DNA of 64,000 nt from Pseudomonas sp. GCEP-101 (GTDB taxonomy: Bacteria > Pseudomonadota > Gammaproteobacteria > Pseudomonadales > Pseudomonadaceae). Location: positions 3,418,965 through 3,482,964 of the forward strand of contig NZ_CP104011.1 of the NCBI RefSeq assembly GCF_025133575.1, in the 5' to 3' direction. Every line of letters starts with the position of its first letter. Within the stretch, counting starts at the first letter, position 1. The position numbers were made by a program, and so were the translations under genes. The notes under the pieces were generated by a model. That model did no database searches, was not told where the DNA came from, and saw only the letters and a list, made by a program, of their open reading frames with translations. This document shows, one piece after another, positions 16,911-26,616 of the stretch.

Positions 16911-17971
16911 CAGTGGCCTTTCAGGTTGTTCAGGACCACGCGCTCGGCGTCGGGGGCGCACGCGTCGATGCTGCCGATGACCCACGGCTGTTCGCCGGCG
17001 TCACGCAGGGCCTTGAGCGAAGCCTCGACCTGGTCCTGGGCCACGCAGATGACCATGCCCACGCCGCAGTTCAGCACGCGGTGCATTTCGGTCTCGTCGA
17101 CGTTGCCTTTTTCCTGCAGCCAGTCGAAGACCGCCGGGCGCTGCCAGCTGGCCACGTCGATGACGGCCTGGGCATTGTCCGGCAGTACGCGCGGGATGTT
17201 GTCCAGCAGGCCGCCGCCGGTGATGTGGGCCATGGCCTTGACCGCGCCGGTCTGCTTGATCAGCTGCAGCAGCGGCTTGACGTAGATGCGGGTCGGGGCC
17301 ATCAGCAGGTCGGCCAGGGGCTTGCCGTCCAGCTGGGTGGCTTCGATGTCGGCGCCGGAGACTTCGATGATCTTGCGGATCAGCGAGTAGCCGTTGGAGT
17401 GCGGGCCGGAGGAGGGCAGGGCGATCAGGGCGTCGCCGGCGACCACTTTCGAGCCGTCGATGATTTCCGATTTTTCCACCACGCCGACGCAGAAGCCGGC
17501 CAGGTCGTAGTCTTCGCCTTCGTACATGCCCGGCATTTCGGCGGTTTCACCACCGACCAGGGAACAGCCGGCCAGTTCGCAACCGGCGCCGATGCCGGTG
17601 ACCACGGTGGCGGCCACGTCGACGTTGAGCTTGCCGGTGGCGTAGTAGTCGAGGAAGAACAGCGGCTCGGCGCCGCAGACCACCAGGTCGTTCACGCACA
17701 TGGCGACCAGGTCCTGGCCGATGCTGTCGTGCTTGTTCAGGTTCAGCGCCAGGCGCAGCTTGGTGCCCACGCCATCGGTGCCGGAGACCAGCACGGGTTG
17801 TTTGTAGCCGGCCGGGATTTCGCACAGAGCGCCAAAGCCACCCAGGCCGCCCATGACTTCCGGACGCGCGGTACGCTTGGCCACGCCTTTGATGCGTTCG
17901 ACCAGGGCTTCGCCGGCGTCGATGTCCACACCGGCGTCCTTGTAGCTCAACGAGGGTTGCTTGTTGCTCAT
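16910..17971 (-). CDS. purM: Phosphoribosylformylglycinamidine cyclo-ligase (AIR synthetase)
   Basis: This 353-aa ATP-dependent cyclase converts FGAM to aminoimidazole ribonucleotide in de novo purine synthesis. Recognisable segments are [63 protein letters not shown] and [14 protein letters not shown]. It is the first gene of a purM-purN-DUF3108 operon. The 211 bp upstream is shared with a divergent DUF2066 gene and should hold both promoters. Confidence 0.97.
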   Translation of the reverse strand: MSNKQPSLSYKDAGVDIDAGEALVERIKGVAKRTARPEVMGGLGGFGALCEIPAGYKQPVLVSGTDGVGTKLRLALNLNKHDSIGQDLVAMCVNDLVVCGAEPLFFLDYYATGKLNVDVAATVVTGIGAGCELAGCSLVGGETAEMPGMYEGEDYDLAGFCVGVVEKSEIIDGSKVVAGDALIALPSSGPHSNGYSLIRKIIEVSGADIEATQLDGKPLADLLMAPTRIYVKPLLQLIKQTGAVKAMAHITGGGLLDNIPRVLPDNAQAVIDVASWQRPAVFDWLQEKGNVDETEMHRVLNCGVGMVICVAQDQVEASLKALRDAGEQPWVIGSIDACAPDAERVVLNNLKGH

Positions 17972-18182
17972 AAATCCAGGCCTATAGAAGGGATGATTCG
18001 TCTTGCCGCCGGTGCGCCGTTCGCGCTTGCCGGCCTGCGCGGGAGGCGCGGGATTTTATCAGGCTTGCCCGGCAGCGGCCATCTCGCGCTGTTGCTGCTG
18101 GCCGGACGGCTGTTTAAGGTATAGGCCTTCCTTGCCGACTCGTAGCAGTCGGTATTTCTGATTTTTCCCGCGAGAGCCCGCC

Positions 18183-19223
18183 ATGCGTCTGACCGCCCGC
18201 CTGTTGATCCTCTGCCTGTCGCTGCTCAGCCTGCCGTCTTTTGCTGAAACGCTGGGCAACCTCTACCAGGTGCACGAACCGGTCGCTTCCCAGCAGCCGG
18301 ACGAGCGCAACGCCGGCCTGACCCGCGCCCTGCAGACCCTGGTACTGCGCCTGACCGGCAACACCGGCGCTGCGCAGAACCCGGCCCTGGCCGGGTACTT
18401 CAAGGACCCGCAACAGCTGATCAGCCAGTACGGCTACGAGGACGGCCCGCCCCTGGCGCTGGTGGTGGACTTCGACCCGACCGCCACCGACAACGCCCTG
18501 CGCCAGGCCGGCCTGCCGGTCTGGGGCGCCAGCCGCCCGAGCGTGCTGGCCTGGTGGCTGAACGAAAGCGCCAGCGGCAGCAGCCTGGTGGGCGACAGCC
18601 AGGAAGCGTCCGCGCCGCTGAACCGCGCCGCCCAGCGCCGCGGCCTGCCGCTGCGCCTGCCGATGGCTGATCTTGGCGAACAACAACTCGGCACTGCCGA
18701 GAACCTCAACGCCGCCCAGCCGGACGCGCTGAAAGCCGCTTCCGAGCGTTACGGTGCCGATGCCCTGCTGGCGGTGGACGCCAAGGAAGCCGACGGCAAA
18801 TGGACCGCCACCTGGCGCGTGTGGATGGGTGACAGCCGCGAGCAGGGCCAAGCCCAGGGCGATACGCCGGACGCACTGGCCGATGCGGTGATGCTGGGCG
18901 TCTCGCAGCGCCTGTCGCAGCGTTTCGTCGGTTCGGCAGGTTCGGCGTCGGCCCAGGTCCTGCAGATCGAGGGCGCCGACCTGGCGCGCTACGCCGAAGT
19001 GTCGCGCCTGCTGGAGCCGATGGGCGCCAAGCTGGTCGAGGTGCAGGGTGGCAATCTGGTGTACCAGGTCACCGCCAGCCCCGAACAATTGCGCGCCCAG
19101 TTGGGCCTGGCCCGCCTGCAGGAGGCCCCGGCGGAGCCGGCGCAAGCGGCAGTGGATGCCAACGGCCAGCCGGTGCCCAACGCGGCCGTGGCCAGGCCGA
19201 ACACCCTGCGCTTCCGCTGGTGA
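18183..19223 (+). CDS. DUF2066 family exported protein
   Basis: This 346-aa protein has a signal peptide (MRLTARLLILCLSLLSLPSFA, cleavage about residue 21). The following DUF2066 region includes NLYQVHEPVASQQPDERNAG, RALQTLVLRLTGN and PPLALVVDFDPTATDNALRQ, then a C-terminal half with VLQIEGADLARYAEV. Predicted periplasmic or outer-membrane associated; function unknown. It sits between purM and hda, as it does in PAO1 from memory. The ATG follows CCCGCGAGAGCCCGCC, a weak ribosome-binding context. Confidence 0.82.
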   Translation: MRLTARLLILCLSLLSLPSFAETLGNLYQVHEPVASQQPDERNAGLTRALQTLVLRLTGNTGAAQNPALAGYFKDPQQLISQYGYEDGPPLALVVDFDPTATDNALRQAGLPVWGASRPSVLAWWLNESASGSSLVGDSQEASAPLNRAAQRRGLPLRLPMADLGEQQLGTAENLNAAQPDALKAASERYGADALLAVDAKEADGKWTATWRVWMGDSREQGQAQGDTPDALADAVMLGVSQRLSQRFVGSAGSASAQVLQIEGADLARYAEVSRLLEPMGAKLVEVQGGNLVYQVTASPEQLRAQLGLARLQEAPAEPAQAAVDANGQPVPNAAVARPNTLRFRW

Positions 19224-19368
19224 TCAACGCTGCGGGGGCGGGCAAAGTCCCGCTTCCCGGCGCCGGCGGCTCTGAGTCGCACGTGGTAGCTGCGTTATCC
19301 TTCTGATTTGGATAAACTTTCAGTCACCAAGGCCCACCCCAAGCGATTGAAGAAACGCCCGGCCCGGC

Positions 19369-20073
19369 ATGACTCCTATGCAGCTCCCACTCAGCGTACG
19401 TCTGCGCGATGACGCAACGTTCGCCAACTACTACCCCGGTGCCAACGCCGCGGCGCTCGGCTACGTCGAGCGTCTGTGCGAGCCCGAGGCGGGGTGGACG
19501 GAAAGCCTGATCTATCTGTGGGGCGCCGAGGGCGTGGGCCGCAGCCACCTGCTGCAGGCCGCGTGCATTCGTTCCGAACAGCTGGGCGAGCCGTCGGTCT
19601 ACCTGCCCATGGCGGACCTGGTGGCCTATGGCCCGGAAATCTTCGACAACCTCGAACAGCGCGAGCTGGTGTGCCTGGACGATCTCGACGCCCTGGCCGG
19701 CAAGCGCGAATGGGAAGAGGCGCTGTTCCACCTGTTCAATCGCCTGCGCGATTCCGGCCGCAAGCTGCTCCTGTCGGCCTCGGTGTCGCCGCGCGAGCTG
19801 GGCGTGAAGCTGCCGGACCTGAAATCCCGCCTGACCCTCTCGCTGATCTTCCAGCTGCACCCGCTGACCGACGACGAGAAGCTGCGCGCCCTCCAGCTGC
19901 GCGCGTCGCGCCGCGGCCTGCACCTGACCGACGAAGTCGGGCGCTTCATCCTCACCCGCGGCGCGCGCAGCATGCAGTTCCTCTTCGACCTGCTCGACGA
20001 GCTGGACAAGGCCTCGCTGCAGGCCCAGCGCAAGCTGACCATTCCCTTCCTCAAGGAAACCATGGGCTGGTAA
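19369..20073 (+). CDS. hda: DnaA regulatory inactivator Hda
   Basis: This 234-aa DnaA-like AAA+ protein lacks the DNA-binding domain IV. With the DNA-loaded sliding clamp it promotes ATP hydrolysis by DnaA and so prevents over-initiation. The N-terminal QLPLSVRL is the clamp-binding segment. WGAEGVGRSHLLQA is a P-loop with Arg where most have Lys, as in E. coli Hda, and LVCLDDLDAL is Walker B. The conserved C-terminal FDLLDELDKASL follows. The ATG at 19369 is the likely start, but an in-frame ATG at 19378 is possible and neither has a strong Shine-Dalgarno sequence. It is convergent with the hydrolase gene at 20087. Confidence 0.93.
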   Translation: MTPMQLPLSVRLRDDATFANYYPGANAAALGYVERLCEPEAGWTESLIYLWGAEGVGRSHLLQAACIRSEQLGEPSVYLPMADLVAYGPEIFDNLEQRELVCLDDLDALAGKREWEEALFHLFNRLRDSGRKLLLSASVSPRELGVKLPDLKSRLTLSLIFQLHPLTDDEKLRALQLRASRRGLHLTDEVGRFILTRGARSMQFLFDLLDELDKASLQAQRKLTIPFLKETMGW

Positions 20074-20086
20074 ACACCGCCAGGTT

Positions 20087-20764
20087 TCAGCTCAACTCGT
20101 TTAGAAACCCCATGATGGCCGTTGCGCAGGGCTGTGCTCGGCTCTGTAGGAGGAAGTGCGGGCCGTCGATTTCTTTCGTTTTGATAGTGCCGCAGCCGTC
20201 AGCAGCCATGATGCGTGCACGGCTGGTAACCAGGCGATCATTGGATGGCACCAGGTTCAGGCAGGGAGACGGTAGCGGTTCATTAGTGTTGCGTAGGTCA
20301 GCCAGAACTGTCAGACGCGCGCGAGCCAAGGCGGCAGGCATGCGCCTGATTTCATCGGCGATCAGGGCTACCAGCGCTTCTGGCGCGTCTGTCCCTGCAC
20401 AGAACTGGCGAATCAGGTTGCGCTGCGCGAGGAGCGATGGCGGCAGCACGGGAAGCAATCTGAGAAGGCTGAGAAGCGGGTTCGGTTTGCTGGCAAAGGT
20501 TGCCGCGAAGACCACGCCACGTAGCCCGATCGGCCTTCGTCCAGCCAGCATCCGGGCAAGCGGGCCGGAGAATGACTCCCCCAGCAGGACGAAAGGGGCA
20601 CTTCCAAGTCTGGGATACAGCGAGTCAGCCAGGCTTCGGTAGTCTTGTGGCCCGCACTCAGGTAGTTCGAGACACTCAACCGGCAGGCTGTCTGGGAGGC
20701 AGGCTAGCAGTGGGGCGAAGAGGCGGTTGCTACCATTGAGACCCGGCAGGAGTAGCAACCGCAC
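20087..20764 (-). CDS. Alpha/beta hydrolase, possibly acquired
   Basis: This 225-aa alpha/beta-hydrolase-fold protein starts with LLLLPGLNGSNRLFAPLL, an oxyanion-loop-like start. It has a nucleophile elbow GESFSG (Ser64), a candidate acid Asp176 in PSNDRLV and a candidate His203 in DGPHFLL, so the triad is complete. No signal peptide; substrate unknown. It begins 3 bp after the DUF2069 stop, at the end of the arsC-wrbA-DUF2069 operon. Its base composition is visibly less GC-rich than its neighbours, with T-rich stretches such as GATTTCTTTCGTTTTGATAG. In PAO1 hda and the DUF2069 gene are, from memory, adjacent, so this gene may be a recent addition. Confidence 0.8.
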   Translation of the reverse strand: MRLLLLPGLNGSNRLFAPLLACLPDSLPVECLELPECGPQDYRSLADSLYPRLGSAPFVLLGESFSGPLARMLAGRRPIGLRGVVFAATFASKPNPLLSLLRLLPVLPPSLLAQRNLIRQFCAGTDAPEALVALIADEIRRMPAALARARLTVLADLRNTNEPLPSPCLNLVPSNDRLVTSRARIMAADGCGTIKTKEIDGPHFLLQSRAQPCATAIMGFLNELS

Positions 20765-20767
20765 TGA

Positions 20768-21187
20768 TCAGTTCTCGCCAGCCAGCTTGCGGTCGTACTG
20801 GAAGCGCCAGCGCGTGTACATCAGCGCCGAGCAGAACAGCGACACGCTGAGAATGATCTCCGCCCAGCCGAAGATGGCGTGGTTGGGATCGAAGGCGTTG
20901 AGCACGCCGAGGATGAAGTACAGGTTGATCACGTAGCAGGCCCAGGCGTGGCCGCGCGCGCTGCCGATCAGGATGCCCGGCGCTACGACGAGCAGCGGCA
21001 GTAGCTTGAAGCCGAGAAACACCCACGGCACCCATTGCGCGCCGCCGTGGGCGTCGGCGAACAGCACATCCCAGAGGACGATGAGCAGGATCAGCCCGAT
21101 GAAGCTGCCGAGGGCGACCGCGCGGCTGGCGGCCAGCCGGGGTTTGAGCCATTCCATGGGCGGCAGCGGTTTGTTCTTGCGGGCCAT
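20768..21187 (-). CDS. DUF2069 family inner-membrane protein
   Basis: This 139-aa protein has about four hydrophobic segments: ALGSFIGLILLIVLWDVLFA, FLGFKLLPLLVVAPGILIG, CYVINLYFILGVLNAF and WAEIILSVSLFCSALMYTRW. It ends in a basic tail, RFQYDRKLAGEN, typical of DUF2069. Function unknown. Its ATG lies immediately after the wrbA stop, so it is part of the arsC-wrbA operon. Confidence 0.85.
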   Translation of the reverse strand: MARKNKPLPPMEWLKPRLAASRAVALGSFIGLILLIVLWDVLFADAHGGAQWVPWVFLGFKLLPLLVVAPGILIGSARGHAWACYVINLYFILGVLNAFDPNHAIFGWAEIILSVSLFCSALMYTRWRFQYDRKLAGEN

Positions 21188-22134
<947 letters not shown>

Positions 22135-22259
22135 GTGCCGGGACTCGCAAGGCCGATGAAGTGGCGGCTATTCTAACCGCCTCCTCGGACTGGACTGAAC
22201 CGCTGTCGTTCGCCGTGATCCATGAGGACGGTTTTTTCGGTGCAGCCAAAGGACACTTC

Positions 22260-23489
22260 ATGCACGAACGCTTGCAGGGCCTGGTCGAATTCGGCCGCTA
22301 TCTGGTCCAGCGCTTTCTCGCCGACAAGGCGCCCAACAGCGCCGCGGCCCTGACCTACACCACGCTGTTCGCGGTCGTCCCGATGATGACCGTGACCTTC
22401 GCCATGCTCTCGGCCGTGCCGGCCTTCGAGGGCATGGGCGAGCGCATCCAGCTGTTCGTGTTCCGCAACTTCGTGCCGTCCACCGGCGAGGCGGTGGAGG
22501 CCTACCTGCGCAACTTCACCGTGCAGGCGCGCCACCTTACCTGGCTGGGCGTGGCGTTCCTGGCGGTCACCGCCTTTACCATGCTGGTGACCATCGAGAA
22601 GGCCTTCAACGCCATCTGGCGCGTGCGCCAGCCACGCCGGGGCGTGACCCGCTTCCTGCTGTACTGGGCGATCCTCAGCCTCGGCCCGCTGCTGCTGGGC
22701 ACGGGGTTCGCGGTGTCGACCTATATCACTTCTCTGTCGTTGCTCTCCGGCCCCCACGCGCTGCCGGGGGCGGCGATGCTGCTGAAGTTCATGCCGCTGC
22801 TGGCCAGCGTGGCGGCCTTCACGCTGATCTACGCGGCGGTGCCCAACGCGCGGGTGCCGGTGTTGCACGCACTGGCCGGCGGGGTATTCACCGCGATCCT
22901 GTTCGAGGCGGCCAAGTCGCTGTTCGGCTTCTATGTCAGCTTCTTCCCCGGCTACAAGCTGATCTACGGCGCCTTCGCCACGGTGCCGCTGTTCCTGCTG
23001 TGGATTTATCTGTCGTGGCTGATCGTACTGTTCGGCGCGGAGCTGGTCTGCAACCTGTCCTCGACCCGCCTCTGGCGCCGTCGGGCGATGCCGCGCCTGC
23101 TGGTGATCCTGGGCGTGCTGCGGGTGTTCTTCGACCGCCAGCGCCACGGCCTGCCGACGCGCCTGGCGCACCTGCACCGCGCTGGCTGGCTGTTGCCGGA
23201 GGACGAGTGGGAAGAGGTGCTGGACTTCCTGGAGGGCGAACAACTGGTCTGCCGCGCCGGTTCGACCACCGCCGCCTGGGTGCTGTGCCGCGACCTGGGC
23301 AGCTACAGCCTGCATCACCTGCTCAACCGCAGCCCCTGGCCACTGCCGTGCCTGGAGGCGTTGCCGGCACAGCTGGACGAACCCTGGTACGCGCAATTGC
23401 GCGAGACGCTGGCGCGCTATCAGGCTGATCGTGAGGCGCTGTTCGGGGACAGCCTGGCGAAATGGTTGAAGCCGTCACATTCCGAGTGA
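22260..23489 (+). CDS. YihY/RbN-type inner-membrane protein (formerly called ribonuclease BN)
   Basis: This 409-aa protein has about six hydrophobic segments in its first 290 residues, starting after the family motif [21 protein letters not shown]. Further motifs are [13 protein letters not shown] and [20 protein letters not shown]. The last ~120 residues form a soluble winged-helix-like extension ([20 protein letters not shown]). The old name ribonuclease BN is an E. coli misassignment, so function is unknown. The ATG at 22260 is chosen for AAAGGACA just upstream; upstream in-frame codons have no such site. Confidence 0.88.
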   Translation: MHERLQGLVEFGRYLVQRFLADKAPNSAAALTYTTLFAVVPMMTVTFAMLSAVPAFEGMGERIQLFVFRNFVPSTGEAVEAYLRNFTVQARHLTWLGVAFLAVTAFTMLVTIEKAFNAIWRVRQPRRGVTRFLLYWAILSLGPLLLGTGFAVSTYITSLSLLSGPHALPGAAMLLKFMPLLASVAAFTLIYAAVPNARVPVLHALAGGVFTAILFEAAKSLFGFYVSFFPGYKLIYGAFATVPLFLLWIYLSWLIVLFGAELVCNLSSTRLWRRRAMPRLLVILGVLRVFFDRQRHGLPTRLAHLHRAGWLLPEDEWEEVLDFLEGEQLVCRAGSTTAAWVLCRDLGSYSLHHLLNRSPWPLPCLEALPAQLDEPWYAQLRETLARYQADREALFGDSLAKWLKPSHSE

Positions 23490-23574
23490 CGCAAAACGTC
23501 AGTTTGCGGCGAAACTGTTGCTTGCGCGGTGTTGCACTGGTCCTGACGGGGCACCAATTCTCGCTATTTCAGAA

Positions 23575-23591
23575 TTGGCACACTTCTGGCT
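23575..23591 (+). promoter_or_regulatory. Sigma-54-like promoter (-24/-12)
   Basis: TTGGCACACTTCTGGCT keeps the invariant GG (23577-23578) and GC (23589-23590) at the exact 12-bp spacing of RpoN promoters, and TTGGCAC matches the -24 box fully. The -12 box is TGGCT rather than TTGCT. It ends 56 bp before the start of the 64-aa gene at 23648. No activator site was identified. Confidence 0.5.
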
Positions 23592-23647
23592 ATAGACCTG
23601 ACAGGACAAAGGAGTCCTTCAGAAGTTCCTTCAGGGCCAGTAAATCC

Positions 23648-23842
23648 ATGAAAAAAGACCAGAACAACGTAGTGCACCTGCATCAGCGCGATCTGACGAG
23701 CGCTCTGGAGCGGTTGAATAGAATCACTGGTCTGCATTTCAGCAGCTGGCCCGAATCGCTCCTGCCGTCCGTTCCGCAGGAAACCACCGAACCCGTTGCG
23801 GCCGAGCCGTCGGACGACACCCTGGTGCGTCAGCTGGGCTGA
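23648..23842 (+). CDS. Small conserved-looking protein, 64 aa, unknown function
   Basis: The 64-residue product begins MKKDQNNVVHLHQRDLTSAL, has a possible amphipathic helix (SALERLNRITGLHF) and ends in an acidic, proline-containing tail (TEPVAAEPSDDTLVRQLG). No signal peptide, membrane segment or known domain. The frame is open further upstream to 23462, but that would cross the predicted RpoN promoter, so the ATG at 23648 is preferred. Ribosome-binding support is weak: AAAGGAG lies about 40 bp upstream. It is convergent with the gene at 23847, with 4 bp between the stops. Confidence 0.55.
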   Translation: MKKDQNNVVHLHQRDLTSALERLNRITGLHFSSWPESLLPSVPQETTEPVAAEPSDDTLVRQLG

Positions 23843-23846
23843 TGCG

Positions 23847-24242
23847 TCACAGGCTGGTGACGGCCGGGCGCGCCGCGCCTGCCTGCTGCTCCACCGCCTG
23901 CATGAAGACCTCCTCGGCGATGACCCGCGACAGGGAAACGGCCGCGCGCAGCTTGATCTGCGCTTCTTCGATCCGCTGGGAGAACGGCAGCCGCGCCACC
24001 CCGGACAGCAGGATGCGGCTCTGCTTGTTGACCGTGCCATGGTCGATCACCACCTCCCGGCTGCGCTCGCCATCGCGGTAGCTGAGCAGCAGCGTTACCG
24101 GCAGGTCCGCCACGCCGGGCAGATGCAGCCACACTGCGACGTTGAAGTCGGCCAACCGCCCGCCATTGGCCGCGTTGGCCGGTCGCGCACTGGCGACGAT
24201 ATGGCTGGGAACCTTGCTGACAAGCTGGTCTGTGGGCTGCAT
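23847..24242 (-). CDS. Hypothetical protein, 131 aa
   Basis: The ATG at 24242 is preceded by AGGACAG on the minus strand, a good ribosome-binding site. The product begins MQPTDQLVSKVPSHIV, has a beta-rich middle (FNVAVWLHLPGVADLPVTLLLSYRDG) and ends in a helix with ALA-rich residues (VIAEEVFMQAVEQQAG). No signal peptide, membrane segment or recognised motif. It lies 185 bp downstream of the PilZ-like gene on the same strand with a possible promoter between. Function unknown. Confidence 0.65.
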   Translation of the reverse strand: MQPTDQLVSKVPSHIVASARPANAANGGRLADFNVAVWLHLPGVADLPVTLLLSYRDGERSREVVIDHGTVNKQSRILLSGVARLPFSQRIEEAQIKLRAAVSLSRVIAEEVFMQAVEQQAGAARPAVTSL

Positions 24243-24340
24243 CGGGCTGTCCTGTCGATGAAGGCCGGCGTACGTGGCGCCAAGCGCATTCTGAAGGTCG
24301 CTGAGTGATCGGCGAGCGAGAATCGTCCCGAAAGTCAGAA

Positions 24341-24357
24341 CGAACGTTCGAATTATA
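24341..24357 (-). promoter_or_regulatory. Possible promoter with palindrome before the 131-aa gene
   Basis: On the minus strand TATAAT occurs at 24357-24352, a perfect -10 box, followed directly by the 10-bp palindrome CGAACGTTCG (24341-24350) that could be an operator. No good -35 at 17 bp is seen. The site is about 100 bp before the gene starting at 24242. Confidence 0.35.
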
Positions 24358-24427
24358 AAAAGGTGGGCGCCAGGCAATCCGGGCGTACTGCCGATCTTGC
24401 CTGTGACTTCTCTCCCAAATTCGACAA

Positions 24428-25837
24428 TCAGGCCAGGCGCAGTGGGTGGCGAGCTACCAAGGGCGTGCTGAGGTTGGCGACGGGCAGCGGCAGGATGGTC
24501 TGGTTGTCGAAACTGGCCAGCTGCAGCCAGAGGTTCTCCCCTTCGACGAACTGCCCCTGGGCGACCCACAGCCCGTGATACCAGCCATTTCCCGGTTCCG
24601 GTGTGCTCTGCAGGACGCCGGGGTGCCGCTGGGCGTCCGGTGCGCGGCGCAGCCAGACTGGGCGAGGGAGTCCTTTCAGATAACGCAGCCCCAGGTGCAG
24701 GCCATCGCTGTTGAGATGCCGCCAGCGCACCACGGCAAGGGTGGGTGTGCCGCCGTTGCCTGGGATCAGCAGCAGCTGGCCGACGGGCAGTTGGCCGGCT
24801 TGCTGCCCGGCACAGAGGATGCGCGCGCCGCCAGGGCTGGCATCCATCAGCGCCGCTTCCCGACAGGGGCTGGCCGAACTGTCCAGCAGGTGCTGCTGGA
24901 TTGCCGGGAGACCAACCACGACGCGGCAGGTGCCGCTTTGTTCGGCGCGCTCATGGCGACGCGGCTGATGCCCGAGCCAGTGGTGGCGCACGCGCTCCAG
25001 CAGTGCGCCTTGTTCGAGGCGGCGCAGCGGCGCCGGATCGTGCAGGGCGATGAGCAGGGCGCCCAGCTCCAGGCGCCGCAGCTGCTCGGCCGGCGCATCG
25101 GCGGCCTGCTCGGCGGCGAGGCAGGGCTCGTCCGAGCCGAGGTCGACCACGAAGCCTTCCTGTTCATCGTCGTCCCAGGGCAGCAGCCGGCCCAGCGCGG
25201 CCAGGGACGCCAGGGCGCTGAACAGTTGCGGCGCTTCGCCTTCGGTCAGGTGGAACGGGTTGCTCAGGGCCAGCAGCAGTATCTGCTGGTACAGCCCGCG
25301 CAGGGTGCCGGCCGGGACGGGATCGAACGCCGCCGCCACCGGCTCGTCCAGGCAATCCTGATGCTCGCCGATCCAGTACAGCAAATGGCTGTCGCGCCAC
25401 AGGCTGCCCGGCGGTTGCTGGTACTGCTGGTAATGGCGCAGCAGGGCCTGGGCAAGAAAGTGCTGGGCCATGTACAAGCACCAGGCCATGTGCGGCCGCG
25501 ACGGCTTGCGGCCGTTGAGGATCTGCAGCAGCAGGCGCTTGAAGCCGGCGGCGAGTTCGCTGCAGAAGTGTACGAACAGTGCCGGCGGCGTCTTTTCCTG
25601 GCGGATCAGGCGTTCGTAATACCGGTATTCTTCGCTGAGGCTTTGCAGGGCGCGTTGCCTTTCCAGTAAGGTCAGCGCGCACCGGTTGAGGCGGAACAGC
25701 GTGCCCAGGGCTCTCTGCAGACCTTCCTGCAGGGGCTGAAGCCGCGATTCCTGAAGCCTGACCGCCAGGTTGCTCATTGCCTCGGCATCTTCTTCGAGGA
25801 TGTCCGGCACCTCCAGGCGCAGGGCATCGAGCATCAT
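24428..25837 (-). CDS. PilZ-like domain protein, possible c-di-GMP effector
   Basis: This 469-aa cytoplasmic protein has an N-terminal helical region of about 300 residues (EEDAEAMSNLAVRLQESRLQ and SEEYRYYERLIRQEKTP) with no family I can name. The C-terminal ~130 residues look like PilZ: an RRHER (RxxxR) motif, then about 35 residues on DASPGGARILCAG matching DxSxxG, and VVRWRHLNSDGLHLGLRYL. That pattern suggests c-di-GMP binding, an inference from short motifs. The start is one of two adjacent ATGs (25837 or 25834). It is divergent from the thioredoxin gene, 30 bp away. Confidence 0.6.
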   Translation of the reverse strand: MMLDALRLEVPDILEEDAEAMSNLAVRLQESRLQPLQEGLQRALGTLFRLNRCALTLLERQRALQSLSEEYRYYERLIRQEKTPPALFVHFCSELAAGFKRLLLQILNGRKPSRPHMAWCLYMAQHFLAQALLRHYQQYQQPPGSLWRDSHLLYWIGEHQDCLDEPVAAAFDPVPAGTLRGLYQQILLLALSNPFHLTEGEAPQLFSALASLAALGRLLPWDDDEQEGFVVDLGSDEPCLAAEQAADAPAEQLRRLELGALLIALHDPAPLRRLEQGALLERVRHHWLGHQPRRHERAEQSGTCRVVVGLPAIQQHLLDSSASPCREAALMDASPGGARILCAGQQAGQLPVGQLLLIPGNGGTPTLAVVRWRHLNSDGLHLGLRYLKGLPRPVWLRRAPDAQRHPGVLQSTPEPGNGWYHGLWVAQGQFVEGENLWLQLASFDNQTILPLPVANLSTPLVARHPLRLA

Positions 25838-25867
25838 GACCACCCCGCATACACGAGGATTGAAGGC

Positions 25868-26338
25868 ATGGGAGTGCGGCTCCGTATTGTGATGGGCGTG
25901 ATGGCTGGCCTGATCCTGGCCGGTTGCTCGGCGGACTATGGCACCGATCAGCATGGACAGAAAGTACCCGCTGCGAAGGTAGATGGCCAGTGGCTAGTGA
26001 TCAATTACTGGGCCGAGTGGTGCGCGCCATGCCGCAAGGAGATTCCCGAGCTGAACCAGCTGGCGGAACAGGGCAATACGCAGGGCTTCCGGGTGCTGGG
26101 GGTGAACTTCGACGGGCTGCGCGATGCCGAGCTGGCGAAGGCCTCGCAGGCCCTGGGCGTGCAGTACACCGTGCTGGCCGACGACCCCGCGCCGCGTCTG
26201 GGCCTGCCACGCAGCGACGCGCTGCCTGTCACCTATATCGTCGACCCTGATGGCAAGATGCGCGAGCAGTTGCTCGGCGAGCAGACCGCCGCCGGCGTGC
26301 AGGCGCGCTTGAGCGCATTGCGCGAGGAGAAGCAGTGA
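25868..26338 (+). CDS. Thioredoxin-like lipoprotein (TlpA type)
   Basis: This 156-aa thioredoxin-fold protein is membrane-anchored. The lipobox LAGC puts the lipidated cysteine at residue 20, after a short hydrophobic segment. The active site is WAEWCAPCRKE (Cys52 and Cys55), followed by LGVNFDGLRD and the cis-proline segment DALPVTYIVDPDG. It would act as a periplasmic disulfide reductase or redox chaperone. It overlaps the acylphosphatase gene by one base (TGATG). Confidence 0.88.
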   Translation: MGVRLRIVMGVMAGLILAGCSADYGTDQHGQKVPAAKVDGQWLVINYWAEWCAPCRKEIPELNQLAEQGNTQGFRVLGVNFDGLRDAELAKASQALGVQYTVLADDPAPRLGLPRSDALPVTYIVDPDGKMREQLLGEQTAAGVQARLSALREEKQ

Positions 26339-26613
26339 TGGCCAGGATCTGTCTGCACGGCTACATCAGTGGCAAGGTGCAAGGCGTATATTACCGCCAG
26401 AGCACGCAGGAACAGGCCGAGCGCCTGGATATCGACGGCTGGATACGCAACCTCGACGACGGGCGCGTGGAGCTGTTGATCGAGGGAGAGGACGATGCGG
26501 TGCGCGAGCTGGAGAAGTGGCTGGCGCGAGGGCCGGTGAAGGCCAAGGTGGCCGCAGTGGAGCTGGAGCCGATGACGCCCCAGGGCATCACCGGCTTCAT
26601 CGTTCGCCGCTAG
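26338..26613 (+). CDS. acyP: Acylphosphatase
   Basis: This 91-aa small enzyme hydrolyses acyl phosphates. The catalytic pair is present: Arg20 in GKVQGVYYRQST and Asn38 in GWIRNLDDGRVE. The length and VELLIEGEDDAV are typical. The ATG at 26338 is preferred over the GTG at 26335. It starts at the last base of the thioredoxin stop and is probably co-translated. It is convergent with the lipoprotein gene at 26617. Confidence 0.93.
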   Translation: MARICLHGYISGKVQGVYYRQSTQEQAERLDIDGWIRNLDDGRVELLIEGEDDAVRELEKWLARGPVKAKVAAVELEPMTPQGITGFIVRR

Positions 26614-26616
26614 ACG

